Origin: an uncultured Lentisphaeria bacterium
GTDB taxonomy: Bacteria > Verrucomicrobiota > Lentisphaeria > Victivallales > Victivallaceae
Reading direction: 5' to 3'
Assembly: GCA_903821255.1 (NCBI GenBank)
Contig: CAIJKT010000240.1
Coordinates: 1 to 9,366, forward strand
Length of the DNA stretch: 9,366 bases
Of this stretch, positions 1-6,661 are shown piece by piece (within the stretch, counting starts at the first letter, position 1; each line of letters begins with the position of its first letter). The notes beneath the pieces were generated by a model. That model was not told where the DNA came from, did no database searches, and saw only the letters and a list, made by a program, of their open reading frames with translations. The translations under genes were made by a program, and so were the position numbers.

Positions 1-200
1 AGTATCGGAGTGGTTATGCAGAAGGCTTGTCCAGATTGTCCAAAATGTGTGCAAAACAGAAAAGCATTATGCTCAACAGCACTCCAAAGTATCGGAGTGG
101 TTATGCAGAAGGCTTGTCCAGATTGTCCAAAATGTGTGCAAAACAGAAAAGCATTATGCTCAACAGCACTCCAAAGTATCGGAGTTGGCTGTCTAAAATG
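1..200. repeat. 87-bp direct tandem repeat, two identical copies plus a truncated third
   Basis: Units at 1-87 and 88-174 look identical by eye, each opening with AGTATCGGAGTGG and closing with CAGCACTCCAA. A third copy begins at 175 but lacks the middle of the unit: AGTATCGGAGTTGG runs straight into CTGTCTAAAATG. Because 87 is a multiple of three, two plus-strand frames are open throughout: a Cys-rich one (CPDCPKC) and a basic one (TPKYRS). Neither resembles a protein family I know. The array is cut by the window edge, so its true copy number is unknown. It is most simply a DNA-level minisatellite, though coding use cannot be excluded. Confidence 0.93.
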
Positions 201-208
201 TTGATCTG

Positions 209-303
209 CCCCATAGGCCCCATAGGCCCCATAGGCCCCATCGGACCCATAGGCCCCATCGGACCCATAGGCGCCATCGGACCCATAGGCCCCATCGGAC
301 CCA
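209..303. repeat. 9-bp minisatellite, CCCATAGGC / CCCATCGGA
   Basis: Ten complete 9-bp units run from 210 to 299, followed by a partial unit. The first three are CCCATAGGC. After that CCCATCGGA and CCCATAGGC alternate, giving an 18-bp higher-order period, with one variant unit (GCCATCGGA at 273-281). Read on the plus strand in one frame it would give Gly-Pro-Ile triplets; on the minus strand, Gly-Pro-Met triplets, both collagen-like in form. The minus strand carries runs of three or four G spaced by five or six bases, which fits a G-quadruplex pattern. The tract lies inside the third copy of the longer 87-bp repeat. Confidence 0.93.
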
Positions 304-365
304 GATTACGAAAAACATTGAGCAGAACAGGTGTCCAAAGTATCGGAGTTGGCTGTCCAGAATGA
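304..365. repeat. Degenerate terminal copy of the 87-bp repeat
   Basis: The segment from about 308 to 338 is a diverged version of the second half of the 87-bp unit (AAAAACATTGAGCAGAACAG against AAAAGCATTATGCTCAACAG). At 339 the shared core AGTATCGGAGTTGGCTGTCC returns, matching the shortened third copy at 175. The offset from 175 to 339 is 164 bp, not a multiple of three, so the homologous peptide QSIGVGC is read in a different frame from the earlier copies. An open frame from the window edge (position 3) ends with TGA at 363-365. Confidence 0.8.
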
Positions 366-379
366 CCAGGCGGCGAAGC

Positions 380-420
380 GCCGGAAGTATATGCCTGAGT
401 CCCGGCTTCCGGCTTTGTTC
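380..420 (+). terminator. Candidate rho-independent terminator downstream of the repeat block
   Basis: GCCGGAAG at 380-387 pairs perfectly with CTTCCGGC at 406-413, with an 18-nt loop, and is followed by the T-rich TTTGTTCTTT. A shorter alternative hairpin, CCGG-CTT-CCGG, lies within the right arm at 402-412. The long loop and imperfect T tract make this a moderate candidate. It would end a transcript running through the repeat array from the left. Confidence 0.45.
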
Positions 421-421
421 T

Positions 422-449
422 TTGTAAAGCGGCGGACAGGTGTTAGATT
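422..449 (+). promoter_or_regulatory. Candidate cstA promoter
   Basis: TTGTAA (422-427) and TAGATT (444-449) are separated by 16 bp, and TG at 441-442 makes an extended -10. Transcription would start near 456, leaving a leader of about 57 nt before the cstA start codon. The same TG-N-TAGATT -10 appears before the Sir2 gene. No CRP-like operator is obvious. Assigned by eye only. Confidence 0.35.
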
Positions 450-512
450 ATTTGGTTTTACTTGATGACAACGGGGTGTTTTTCGGTTCAAAAATAACTG
501 GAGGCTTGTATC

Positions 513-2372
513 ATGGGTTCGCTGGTACTTATTGTGGTGGCATTGTGTGTATTCACGCTGGGCTACCGGTTTTACGGTCTTTTTATTGCGCATAAAGTGC
601 TTGGGATTGATCCGAAACGTCCGACTCCGGCGGTTGAATTTGCCGACGGGCGGGACTTTGTGGCGACCAATAAGTATATGCTGTTCGGACATCACTTCGC
701 GGCGATCGCGGCGGCGGGTCCGCTGCTGGGACCGATTCTGGCGGCGCAGTTCGGGTATCTGCCCGGCGCGTTGTGGATCATCATCGGTTCGGTGATTGGC
801 GGCGGGGTGCATGACATGACGGTGCTTTTCGCATCGGTGCGTCACGGAGGCCGCAGTCTGGGCGAAATCGCCCGCGAACAGATCGGGCCGGCCGGCGGCG
901 TCGCCGCCACGCTGGCGGTGCTGTCCATCCTGATTCTGGCGCTGGCCGGGCTGGCGCTGGCGGTGGTCAACGCCATGGCCGAGAGCGCCTGGGGCACCTT
1001 CACGGTTTTCGCCTCCATCCCGATAGCGCTGATTATGGGGCTGTATATGCAATATTTCAAGCCGGGCGACGTCAAAGGCGGCAGCATAATCGGGGTGACC
1101 CTGCTGCTGGCTTCGGTATTCTTCGGGCATTATATCGCGTCGGTGCCGGCGCTGGCGCAAATTTTTCTGCTGAGCAAAAACCAGATCGCCGTCGCGATCC
1201 CGCTTTACGGATTTGCCGCATCGGTGCTGCCGGTCTGGATGATCCTCTGCCCGCGCGACTACCTGTCGTCTTATCTCAAGATCGGCACGATCGGCCTGCT
1301 GGCGGTCGGCATCCTGGTGGTGCTGCCGGAGCTGAAAATGGCCCCGGTCATGAAATTTTCCAGCGGCGGCGGCCCGGTCATTCCCGGCTCGCTGTTTCCG
1401 TTCCTGTTCATCACGATTGCCTGCGGCGCGATTTCCGGCTTCCATGCCATCATCGGCACCGGCACTTCATCCAAGATGATTGCCACCGAAGCGGATATTC
1501 CGTTTGTCGGTTACGGCGCCATGCTGATGGAAGGCATGGTGGCGCTCATGGCCCTGATCTCCGCCTGCGTACTGGTTCCGGCGGATTATTTCGCGATCAA
1601 CGCCGCGCCGGAGGCTTTCGCCAAACTGGGCATGTCCACGGTGAACCTCAATGCGCTGTCGGCGGGGGTTCAGGAAAATCTTCAGGGCAGAACCGGCGGG
1701 GGAGTTTCGCTGGCGGTCGGCATGGCCTATATCTTCTCCTCGCTGCCGTATATGGACAAATTGATGTCTTACTGGTATCATTATGCGATCATGTTTGAGG
1801 CGCTGTTCGTGCTGACCGCGGTGGACGCCGGCACCAGGGCGGGGCGTTTCCTGCTGCAGGAACTGTTCGGCAAATTCGACCGCCGGTTTCTGAATCCGCG
1901 CTGGACGCCGGGCATTGTCGTGACCGGGGCGGTATTCACTTTCTCCTGGGGCTATCTGGTATATACCGGCAACATCGCCACCATCTGGCCGCTGCTCGGC
2001 ATGAGCAACCAGCTGCTGGCCGCCTGCGCTCTGTTCATCGTTTCCGTAATGCTGCTGGCGATGGGGAAGAAGAAGTATGTCTGGATCACGGCGGCGCCGG
2101 CCTTTTTCCTGGTGATCGTGACCTTCTGCGCCGGCTATTTGAATATTACTCAAAACTATCTGCCGAAGGGCAAATATCTGCTGGTCACGCTCTCCATTCT
2201 GGTGATGTGCCTGATGGCGGTGGTTTTCGTGATCGCCTTCAAAAGAGCCTTGAAACATTACTATGACACCGGCAGGCCGGAGGATCTGGCGCCGGAAGCT
2301 CCGCCCGAAGAACCGGAAGAGGTTCCTTTGTATGAAGAAGCCCGCCATGCCGAATCCGAACCCAGAATTTAA
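513..2372 (+). CDS. cstA: Carbon starvation protein CstA family transporter
   Basis: This is an integral inner-membrane transporter of the CstA family; characterised members take up peptides or pyruvate when carbon is short. The 619-residue protein carries the family signatures FGHHFAAIAAAGPLLGP (58-74), GVHDM (98-102), CPRDYLSSYLK (246-256), SGFHAIIGTGTSSK (308-321) and WPLLGMSNQLLAA (492-504), set among many hydrophobic segments. E. coli CstA is about 700 residues, so this is one of the shorter forms. The C-terminus (about 583-619) is a soluble tail rich in Pro and Glu. GGAGG at 500-504 lies 8 nt before the ATG and fixes the start. The gene stands alone and converges on the ROK gene with a 20-bp gap. 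The family is certain; whether the substrate is peptide or pyruvate is not visible. Confidence 0.96.
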   Translation: MGSLVLIVVALCVFTLGYRFYGLFIAHKVLGIDPKRPTPAVEFADGRDFVATNKYMLFGHHFAAIAAAGPLLGPILAAQFGYLPGALWIIIGSVIGGGVHDMTVLFASVRHGGRSLGEIAREQIGPAGGVAATLAVLSILILALAGLALAVVNAMAESAWGTFTVFASIPIALIMGLYMQYFKPGDVKGGSIIGVTLLLASVFFGHYIASVPALAQIFLLSKNQIAVAIPLYGFAASVLPVWMILCPRDYLSSYLKIGTIGLLAVGILVVLPELKMAPVMKFSSGGGPVIPGSLFPFLFITIACGAISGFHAIIGTGTSSKMIATEADIPFVGYGAMLMEGMVALMALISACVLVPADYFAINAAPEAFAKLGMSTVNLNALSAGVQENLQGRTGGGVSLAVGMAYIFSSLPYMDKLMSYWYHYAIMFEALFVLTAVDAGTRAGRFLLQELFGKFDRRFLNPRWTPGIVVTGAVFTFSWGYLVYTGNIATIWPLLGMSNQLLAACALFIVSVMLLAMGKKKYVWITAAPAFFLVIVTFCAGYLNITQNYLPKGKYLLVTLSILVMCLMAVVFVIAFKRALKHYYDTGRPEDLAPEAPPEEPEEVPLYEEARHAESEPRI

Positions 2373-2373
2373 G

Positions 2374-2394
2374 GGCCTGCACAATTTGCAGGTC
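2374..2394. terminator. Short hairpin in the convergent cstA/ROK junction
   Basis: CCTGCA (2376-2381) pairs with TGCAGG (2387-2392) across a 5-nt loop. It can be extended by a G-U and a G-C pair into the stop codon of the minus-strand gene. It fills the whole 20-bp gap between two convergent genes and could serve both strands, but neither side has a T tract, so terminator function is uncertain. Confidence 0.4.
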
Positions 2395-3586
2395 AGTTCC
2401 TGCCGGAATCATCGTCCGTCTGCTGCAGAAGGATCTTTTCCCGGAGCATCAGGGCCGCGCCCCTGGCGGTGGCGTATTCGTCGAGCGTGGATATCTCTAT
2501 GGCCAGATTATCCGCGGCGCCGGGCATGCAGCGCAGCGGCAGTTCCCGTTTGATGGTATCGGTCAGAATATTGCCCAGTCCGGCCAGTTCCCCGCTCAGG
2601 ACGATCATTGACGGATTCAGCAGCGTGACCACGGTGGCAAGCGCATTGCTGATTTTGCTGCTGATGTCATACGCCAGCATTCTGGCGGCTTTATCGCGCC
2701 CGGCCAGTTCGCAGAACGCCGCGATGGTGAAATTCTCCGTCTTCAGTGCGGTATTGACTCCGTTATTGATAAGTTCCGCGACTCTGCGTTTGAGCCCGGC
2801 TTCCCCGGCGATGGCTTCCAGGCAGCCGCGGTTGCCGCACTGGCATAACGGGCCTTCCGGCATGATGACAATATGGCCGATTTCCATTCCCCGGCTGTTG
2901 CCGCCGATGAACAGCGTGCCGTTTTTGACAAATCCGCCGCCGATGCCGGTTCCCATTTCCATGTGGAAAAGGCTTTCCGGCGGTTGCGGAAATCTGCTGT
3001 AATATTCCATATAAGTCCCGACAATCGTTTCCGGCAGGATCAGGGCGTGCCGAAGGCCGGTCATTTCGCGGAGCCAGGTTCCGCTGTTAAAATTCTCCCA
3101 CCCCTGGAGGTTGACCGCCTTCAGTGATATGCCGTGTTCAATATCGACAATTCCCGGGTCGGAAAAACCGGCTCCGGCAACGATTTTCCAGTCAACCCCG
3201 ACCTGGTTTTTCAATGCCGTCACTACGGTCCTGATTTCATTGCGGCAGTCTTCAAGTCCTTTGCGGGAAAGTCCCGGCGCTTCCGCCGAAGCAATGACTT
3301 TGCCGTTCAGGTCTGTAATTACGCCGATGGTCTTTTTGAACTGGAAATCAATGCCGAGCAGCCATAAATAATCCATGTTGAAGGTTATTGCCGGCGAAAC
3401 GCGGCCGGTTTTCTTGCCTTTCCGCTCCAATTCCGAAATTATTCCGTCCTGCTTCAATTCGTCAACAACTTCAAATACCGTTGCCGGTCTGATGCCGGTC
3501 TGCCGGACAAAGTCGGTTCTGGTCATTTGGCCGCTGCTGCAAAGACATTTTAAGATTTCCTGCCGGATATCTATTTTTTTGCTCAT
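2393..3586 (-). CDS. ROK-family transcriptional repressor (NagC/XylR/Mlc type)
   Basis: This is a 397-residue DNA-binding regulator of the ROK family. Residues about 8-60 form a winged helix-turn-helix, with the recognition region near MTRTDFVRQTGIRPATVFEVV (21-41, written here as family-typical spacing). The ROK zinc site is intact: H238 in GHIV, then C248, C250 and C255 in LCQCGNRGC. The glycine-rich MGTGIGGG motif is at 211-218. Two kinase features are missing. The N-terminal DxGxT phosphate loop reads DFQFKK (80-85), and the catalytic NDA motif is replaced by LPETIV (184-189). It should therefore be a sugar- or effector-sensing regulator, not a sugar kinase. It diverges from the creatininase-led operon and probably represses it, and perhaps itself. 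No strong Shine-Dalgarno precedes the ATG. The effector is unknown. Confidence 0.93.
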   Translation of the reverse strand: MSKKIDIRQEILKCLCSSGQMTRTDFVRQTGIRPATVFEVVDELKQDGIISELERKGKKTGRVSPAITFNMDYLWLLGIDFQFKKTIGVITDLNGKVIASAEAPGLSRKGLEDCRNEIRTVVTALKNQVGVDWKIVAGAGFSDPGIVDIEHGISLKAVNLQGWENFNSGTWLREMTGLRHALILPETIVGTYMEYYSRFPQPPESLFHMEMGTGIGGGFVKNGTLFIGGNSRGMEIGHIVIMPEGPLCQCGNRGCLEAIAGEAGLKRRVAELINNGVNTALKTENFTIAAFCELAGRDKAARMLAYDISSKISNALATVVTLLNPSMIVLSGELAGLGNILTDTIKRELPLRCMPGAADNLAIEISTLDEYATARGAALMLREKILLQQTDDDSGRN

Positions 3587-3619
3587 TTATAGTGAAACTT
3601 TCATTTTAATGGTTTTTTA

Positions 3620-3637
3620 TAATACTATTATGTATTA
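3620..3637. promoter_or_regulatory. Operator-like inverted repeat, site 1
   Basis: TAATAC-N6-GTATTA is an 18-bp inverted repeat with perfect 6-bp arms, close to the ROK start codon. It matches site 2 at 13 of 18 positions. ROK repressors are known to bind AT-rich palindromes as dimers. Its position just downstream of a possible minus-strand -10 would suit autorepression. Binding is inferred, not shown. Confidence 0.5.
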
Positions 3638-3666
3638 AAAATACTTTTAAAAATCGAAAATATCAA
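3638..3666 (-). promoter_or_regulatory. Possible promoter of the ROK regulator gene
   Basis: Reading the minus strand, TTGATA (3666-3661) and TATTTT (3643-3638) are 17 bp apart. A start near 3631 would fall inside operator-like site 1. The region is very AT-rich, so other -10 choices exist and this is weak. Confidence 0.3.
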
Positions 3667-3685
3667 GTAATCTCTTTTAAAATTG

Positions 3686-3714
3686 TTGAAAAATTTGTTT
3701 TTCAGAGATATAAT
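3686..3714 (+). promoter_or_regulatory. Strong sigma-70-type promoter of the creatininase-led operon
   Basis: TTGAAA (3686-3691) and a perfect TATAAT (3709-3714) are separated by the ideal 17 bp. Transcription would begin near 3721, about 40 nt before the first start codon. Site 2 of the inverted repeat pair begins 9 bases after the -10, so a bound repressor would block initiation. Confidence 0.75.
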
Positions 3715-3723
3715 TCTAGTAAT

Positions 3724-3741
3724 TAATACATTTTATTATTA
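3724..3741. promoter_or_regulatory. Operator-like inverted repeat, site 2
   Basis: TAATA-N8-TATTA (extending to TTAATA/TATTAA at 3723-3742) is the second copy of the inverted repeat. It overlaps the first transcribed bases of the operon. The centres of sites 1 and 2 are 104 bp apart, close to ten helical turns, so the two sites would face the same side of the DNA. Confidence 0.5.
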
Positions 3742-3761
3742 AAAATATCAGGAATCATCCA

Positions 3762-4613
3762 ATGAATACGGTAAGAATGGGCGAAATGACGGTTAACGAG
3801 CTTCAGGAATATCTGAAGACCAATCAGACAATTATTCTGCCATACGGCGTGGTCGAACAGCACGGTTATCATCTGCCGCTGGACACCGATATCCGGAATG
3901 CTGAAATCATGGGGGCAAAGCTTGCGGAAAAGCTTGGCTGTATCGTTGCGCCGACGCTGAACTACTGTTTTTCCGGCGGTATGCTGACCGGAACTATCAA
4001 TGTAAAACCCAATACGTTTGCCAATATGGTCGGCGAAATCATCGAATCGCTGGCCTTGCAGGGCTTCAAGAATATTATCGTATTGCCGGGACACGGCGGC
4101 AGCGAAAGCATGTTCCACCTCAAGGAATCGCTGCGTATTCTCAAATGGTTGAACCCGGCGTTGCGCGATACGATGATTATGATGGTATCGCTTTGGGATT
4201 TTTCTCCGACGTGGCGGAAGATGTTTGAATCACGCGATTATCATGCGGCGAATGCCGAAACTTCACTGATTAAATATTGGACCCCGGAAGCAGTGCGGGA
4301 AAAAGTGGTGCTGGACAAACCAGCCGTGGCGGAAATGCTGCGCAATGACCCGGACTCTTATCAGAAACGCACCTCGTTTACCGGACTGAATGAAGAAATT
4401 CCGTTTACCGAACAGCGCGCCGAAGTGAAGGTTGGAGTGATGGGGTATCCTGAAGAAGCTACAGCCGCAACCGGCAAAAAGATCAATGACGAAATCCTGA
4501 AAAATGCTGTTCCGGCGCTGAAGAAGGCTATTGCCACCGCAGTGAAGGCCAGGCGGAATGGAACTGCGGTAGAAATAAAAAATAATGACAAGCTGAAAAT
4601 ATTATCCCTTTGA
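3762..4613 (+). CDS. Creatininase-family metal-dependent amidohydrolase
   Basis: The 283-residue length and motifs match the creatininase superfamily, cytoplasmic enzymes that open cyclic or linear amides at a two-metal centre; relatives include MftE, ArfB and the inosose hydrolase IolN. The metal motif LPYGVVEQHGYHLPLDTD holds E32, H34 and D43. The central GHGG places H111, although the usual flanking Asn residues of NGHGGN are Pro and Ser here. HAANAETS (161-168) supplies the ligand E166 of the HAGxxET motif. All expected metal ligands are present, so the protein is probably active. AGGA at 3750-3753 lies 8 nt before the ATG. It is the first gene of the operon, behind the strong promoter and the ROK operator-like site. 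The substrate is not identifiable; creatinine itself is unlikely in this context. Confidence 0.9.
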   Translation: MNTVRMGEMTVNELQEYLKTNQTIILPYGVVEQHGYHLPLDTDIRNAEIMGAKLAEKLGCIVAPTLNYCFSGGMLTGTINVKPNTFANMVGEIIESLALQGFKNIIVLPGHGGSESMFHLKESLRILKWLNPALRDTMIMMVSLWDFSPTWRKMFESRDYHAANAETSLIKYWTPEAVREKVVLDKPAVAEMLRNDPDSYQKRTSFTGLNEEIPFTEQRAEVKVGVMGYPEEATAATGKKINDEILKNAVPALKKAIATAVKARRNGTAVEIKNNDKLKILSL

Positions 4614-4618
4614 AATCC

Positions 4619-5251
4619 ATGAAAATTATCGACTTAACCTTTGAACCGGGCCGGGCGCCGGGCGGTTTTTTTAAAACTCAGCGCAAGGATATCTGCCTGA
4701 AATCGCCGGGCGTGGAATATACCGGGGTTATATATGAGTTCACCATGAGTTCCATGGCGGGAACTTATCTGGATCTGCCCGGACATATCGCGGAAACCGG
4801 CGACGGTCAGGATGCCGCGAATTATCCGCTGGAAAACCTATATCGCCGTCGCGCCGTGGTTATCCGGCTTGACCGTCAAGACGGTTCCGGCGGAGTCACG
4901 GCGGCGGAACTGGCGGAGGCCGGCCAGGCTGAGATCCGGCCGGGAGATGCGCTGATCATCAATGCGCTCGGTAATCGCCAGTTTTATGAAATAGGTGAAC
5001 GTTCCGTTTTTTTCGAGCAGGACGCGGTCGAATGGATGATTGCGAAGCAGGTGGAGCTGCTGGTTTCGGATATCTATGAAAGCACGGCGCTTACCGGAGT
5101 TTTCTACCGGCTTTTTCAGGCGGGGATTTCAACGGTATGCTTTCCGGTGAATCTGAACAAGCTGACAGTCCCGGAAATAAAGTTAACCGTGATGCCGCTG
5201 CCGGTCCGGGAAGTTACCCAGATTCCGTGCAGGGTTGTCGCTGAAATATAA
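4619..5251 (+). CDS. Cyclase / kynurenine-formamidase-family protein with an altered metal site
   Basis: The protein of 210 residues opens with MKIIDLTF, typical of the cyclase family (PF04199), metal-dependent hydrolases that include KynB formamidase and isatin hydrolase. The family signature HxGTHxDxPxH aligns to MAGTYLDLPGH (46-56 from the ATG). D52 and the last His (H56) remain, but the two metal-binding His are Met46 and Tyr50. It may bind metal differently or be non-hydrolytic. The ATG at 4619 is preferred because it gives the standard N-terminus. An in-frame TTG at 4610 overlaps the previous stop codon as TTGA and would add three residues. No clear Shine-Dalgarno is seen for either, so translation is probably coupled to the upstream gene. 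Its role in the operon is unknown. Confidence 0.82.
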   Translation: MKIIDLTFEPGRAPGGFFKTQRKDICLKSPGVEYTGVIYEFTMSSMAGTYLDLPGHIAETGDGQDAANYPLENLYRRRAVVIRLDRQDGSGGVTAAELAEAGQAEIRPGDALIINALGNRQFYEIGERSVFFEQDAVEWMIAKQVELLVSDIYESTALTGVFYRLFQAGISTVCFPVNLNKLTVPEIKLTVMPLPVREVTQIPCRVVAEI

Positions 5252-5274
5252 GACCAATAATTAAGGAGTTTAAA

Positions 5275-6603
5275 ATGACAACCGCAAAGAAGATTGACAA
5301 GAAACACATCACCGGCGGCGAAACCGACGGCGGAATTACCAGTTCCTATGCCACCAAGGACGGAGTGAAATTGAAAGTTCCGTATTCTTTCATGGGCACC
5401 ATCTACGGCAAAGAGGAAGAGGAAGCCGTACTGGCGGCGATGAAGCAGGATACGCTGACAATGGGACCGAAGACTGCCGAATTTCAGAAGAAATTTGCAG
5501 CAATGTGCGGCGTTAAACACGCGTTCGCCGTCTCCAACTGCACCACCGGCATGCATGTATGCACTCAGGTTTTCGACATCAGAAAAGGCGACGAAGTAAT
5601 CGTCACCCCGAATACCTTTATCGCCACTTCGCTGGTAGTCCTGAAGGAAGGCGCGATTCCGGTTTATGCCGACATTGATCCGAAAACATTCAACATAGAC
5701 CCGAAAGAAGTCGCCAAAAAAGTGACCGGCAAAACCAAGGCAATCTACGTGGTTCATTATGCCGGCTTGATGGTGGACATGGATCCGATCATGGAAATCG
5801 CGAAGAAGTACAACCTGCTGGTGCTGGAAGACTGCGCTCATGCTCCATATGCGGAATACAAAGGCAGAAAAGCCGGTTCCATCGGCGACGTCGGCGTGTT
5901 CTCGTTCCATTCGCTGAAGAACATCACCACCTGCGGCGAAGGCGGGATGATCACCACGAATAATGATAAGTTCGCCAAGGGGATTGAATCACTCCGCTGC
6001 ATGAACCTTACCCATGACCGGGATGCCGGCGTGAATGAATGGAAGTTCGGTAAGATAACCTGCAAAAAGACTTCCCCGCTGGAATACTGGCTGCCGTCGC
6101 ACTTTGACGTCAATGACTGGAACGGGCATTGGGGCAACAATTACCGCATGAACGAGATTCAGGCGGCAGTCGGCTGCGTCCAGCTTGACAAAATCGACAT
6201 GCTGACCGCGAAAAGACGCGAGATCGGACACAAGATCACAGCCGGAATAAAAGGCATCAAGGGTATCTCCCCGGTTTTTGAACCTGAAGACTGCAAACAT
6301 GTATTCCATCTTTACACCGTCTGCGTGGAAGAGAAGGAACTGGGCGCAACCAGGGATGAATTCATGAAAGTGCTGTATGAAGAAGAAGGCATTCAGACAA
6401 TTCTGCATTATCAGCCGACTTATCATTTCACCGGCCTGCAAAAGATGGGGTACGATCCCGATCAGTGCCCGAATGCCAACGCGTTCTTCTATAAGCGCGA
6501 AACCAATCTGCCGATGCACCCCAGGCTGACTGATGCCGATGTCGAGAATATGATCAACGGTATCAGAAACGCCGCCGAAAAAGTCAGAGGAACACATAAA
6601 TAA
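5275..6603 (+). CDS. DegT/DnrJ/EryC1/StrS-family PLP-dependent aminotransferase
   Basis: This 442-residue PLP enzyme belongs to the family that transfers an amino group, usually from Glu or Gln, to keto-sugars or keto-cyclitols. The PLP-binding Lys is K215 in SFHSLKNITTCGEGGM. D186 in EDCAHAPYAEYKG would contact the pyridine nitrogen. NYRMNEIQAA (289-298) is the usual substrate/dimer motif. About 34 residues precede the conserved start (VPYSFMG), longer than typical members, and a Trp-rich stretch (256-287) enlarges the region before NYRMNE. AAGGAG at 5263-5268 lies 6 nt before the ATG, the best ribosome site in the operon. The nearest known roles are sugar and aminocyclitol aminotransferases; the few members that are dehydratases usually lack the Lys, which is present here. 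It lies 23 bp after the cyclase gene and in the same transcript. Confidence 0.93.
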   Translation: MTTAKKIDKKHITGGETDGGITSSYATKDGVKLKVPYSFMGTIYGKEEEEAVLAAMKQDTLTMGPKTAEFQKKFAAMCGVKHAFAVSNCTTGMHVCTQVFDIRKGDEVIVTPNTFIATSLVVLKEGAIPVYADIDPKTFNIDPKEVAKKVTGKTKAIYVVHYAGLMVDMDPIMEIAKKYNLLVLEDCAHAPYAEYKGRKAGSIGDVGVFSFHSLKNITTCGEGGMITTNNDKFAKGIESLRCMNLTHDRDAGVNEWKFGKITCKKTSPLEYWLPSHFDVNDWNGHWGNNYRMNEIQAAVGCVQLDKIDMLTAKRREIGHKITAGIKGIKGISPVFEPEDCKHVFHLYTVCVEEKELGATRDEFMKVLYEEEGIQTILHYQPTYHFTGLQKMGYDPDQCPNANAFFYKRETNLPMHPRLTDADVENMINGIRNAAEKVRGTHK

Positions 6604-6661
6604 AATTCTTGATGACGCCGGCCGTAAGCGCTAATTTCAAAATAAAGGCAGGGACAGTGAA

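Noticed and set aside
101..295. Minus-strand collagen-like frame with Gly-Pro-Met triplets
   Set aside because: It arises only because a 9-bp repeat without stops is read in frame; it has no other gene features.
1..365. CRISPR array
   Set aside because: The repeat units are directly adjacent, 87 bp and 9 bp long, with no unique spacers between them and no cas genes in the window.
306..1445. Long minus-strand open frame (379 codons) overlapping cstA
   Set aside because: It lies opposite cstA, which has clear family motifs and a good ribosome site. The translated product is rich in Arg, Gln, His and Asp, typical of antisense readings of GC-rich genes.
1467..2384. Minus-strand open frame of 305 codons at the end of cstA
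   Set aside because: Same antisense pattern of low-complexity Arg/Gln/His sequence, no recognisable domain, and fully covered by cstA.
5116..5910. Minus-strand open frame of 264 codons across the cyclase and aminotransferase genes
   Set aside because: It overlaps two genes with clear motifs and shows no protein family features.
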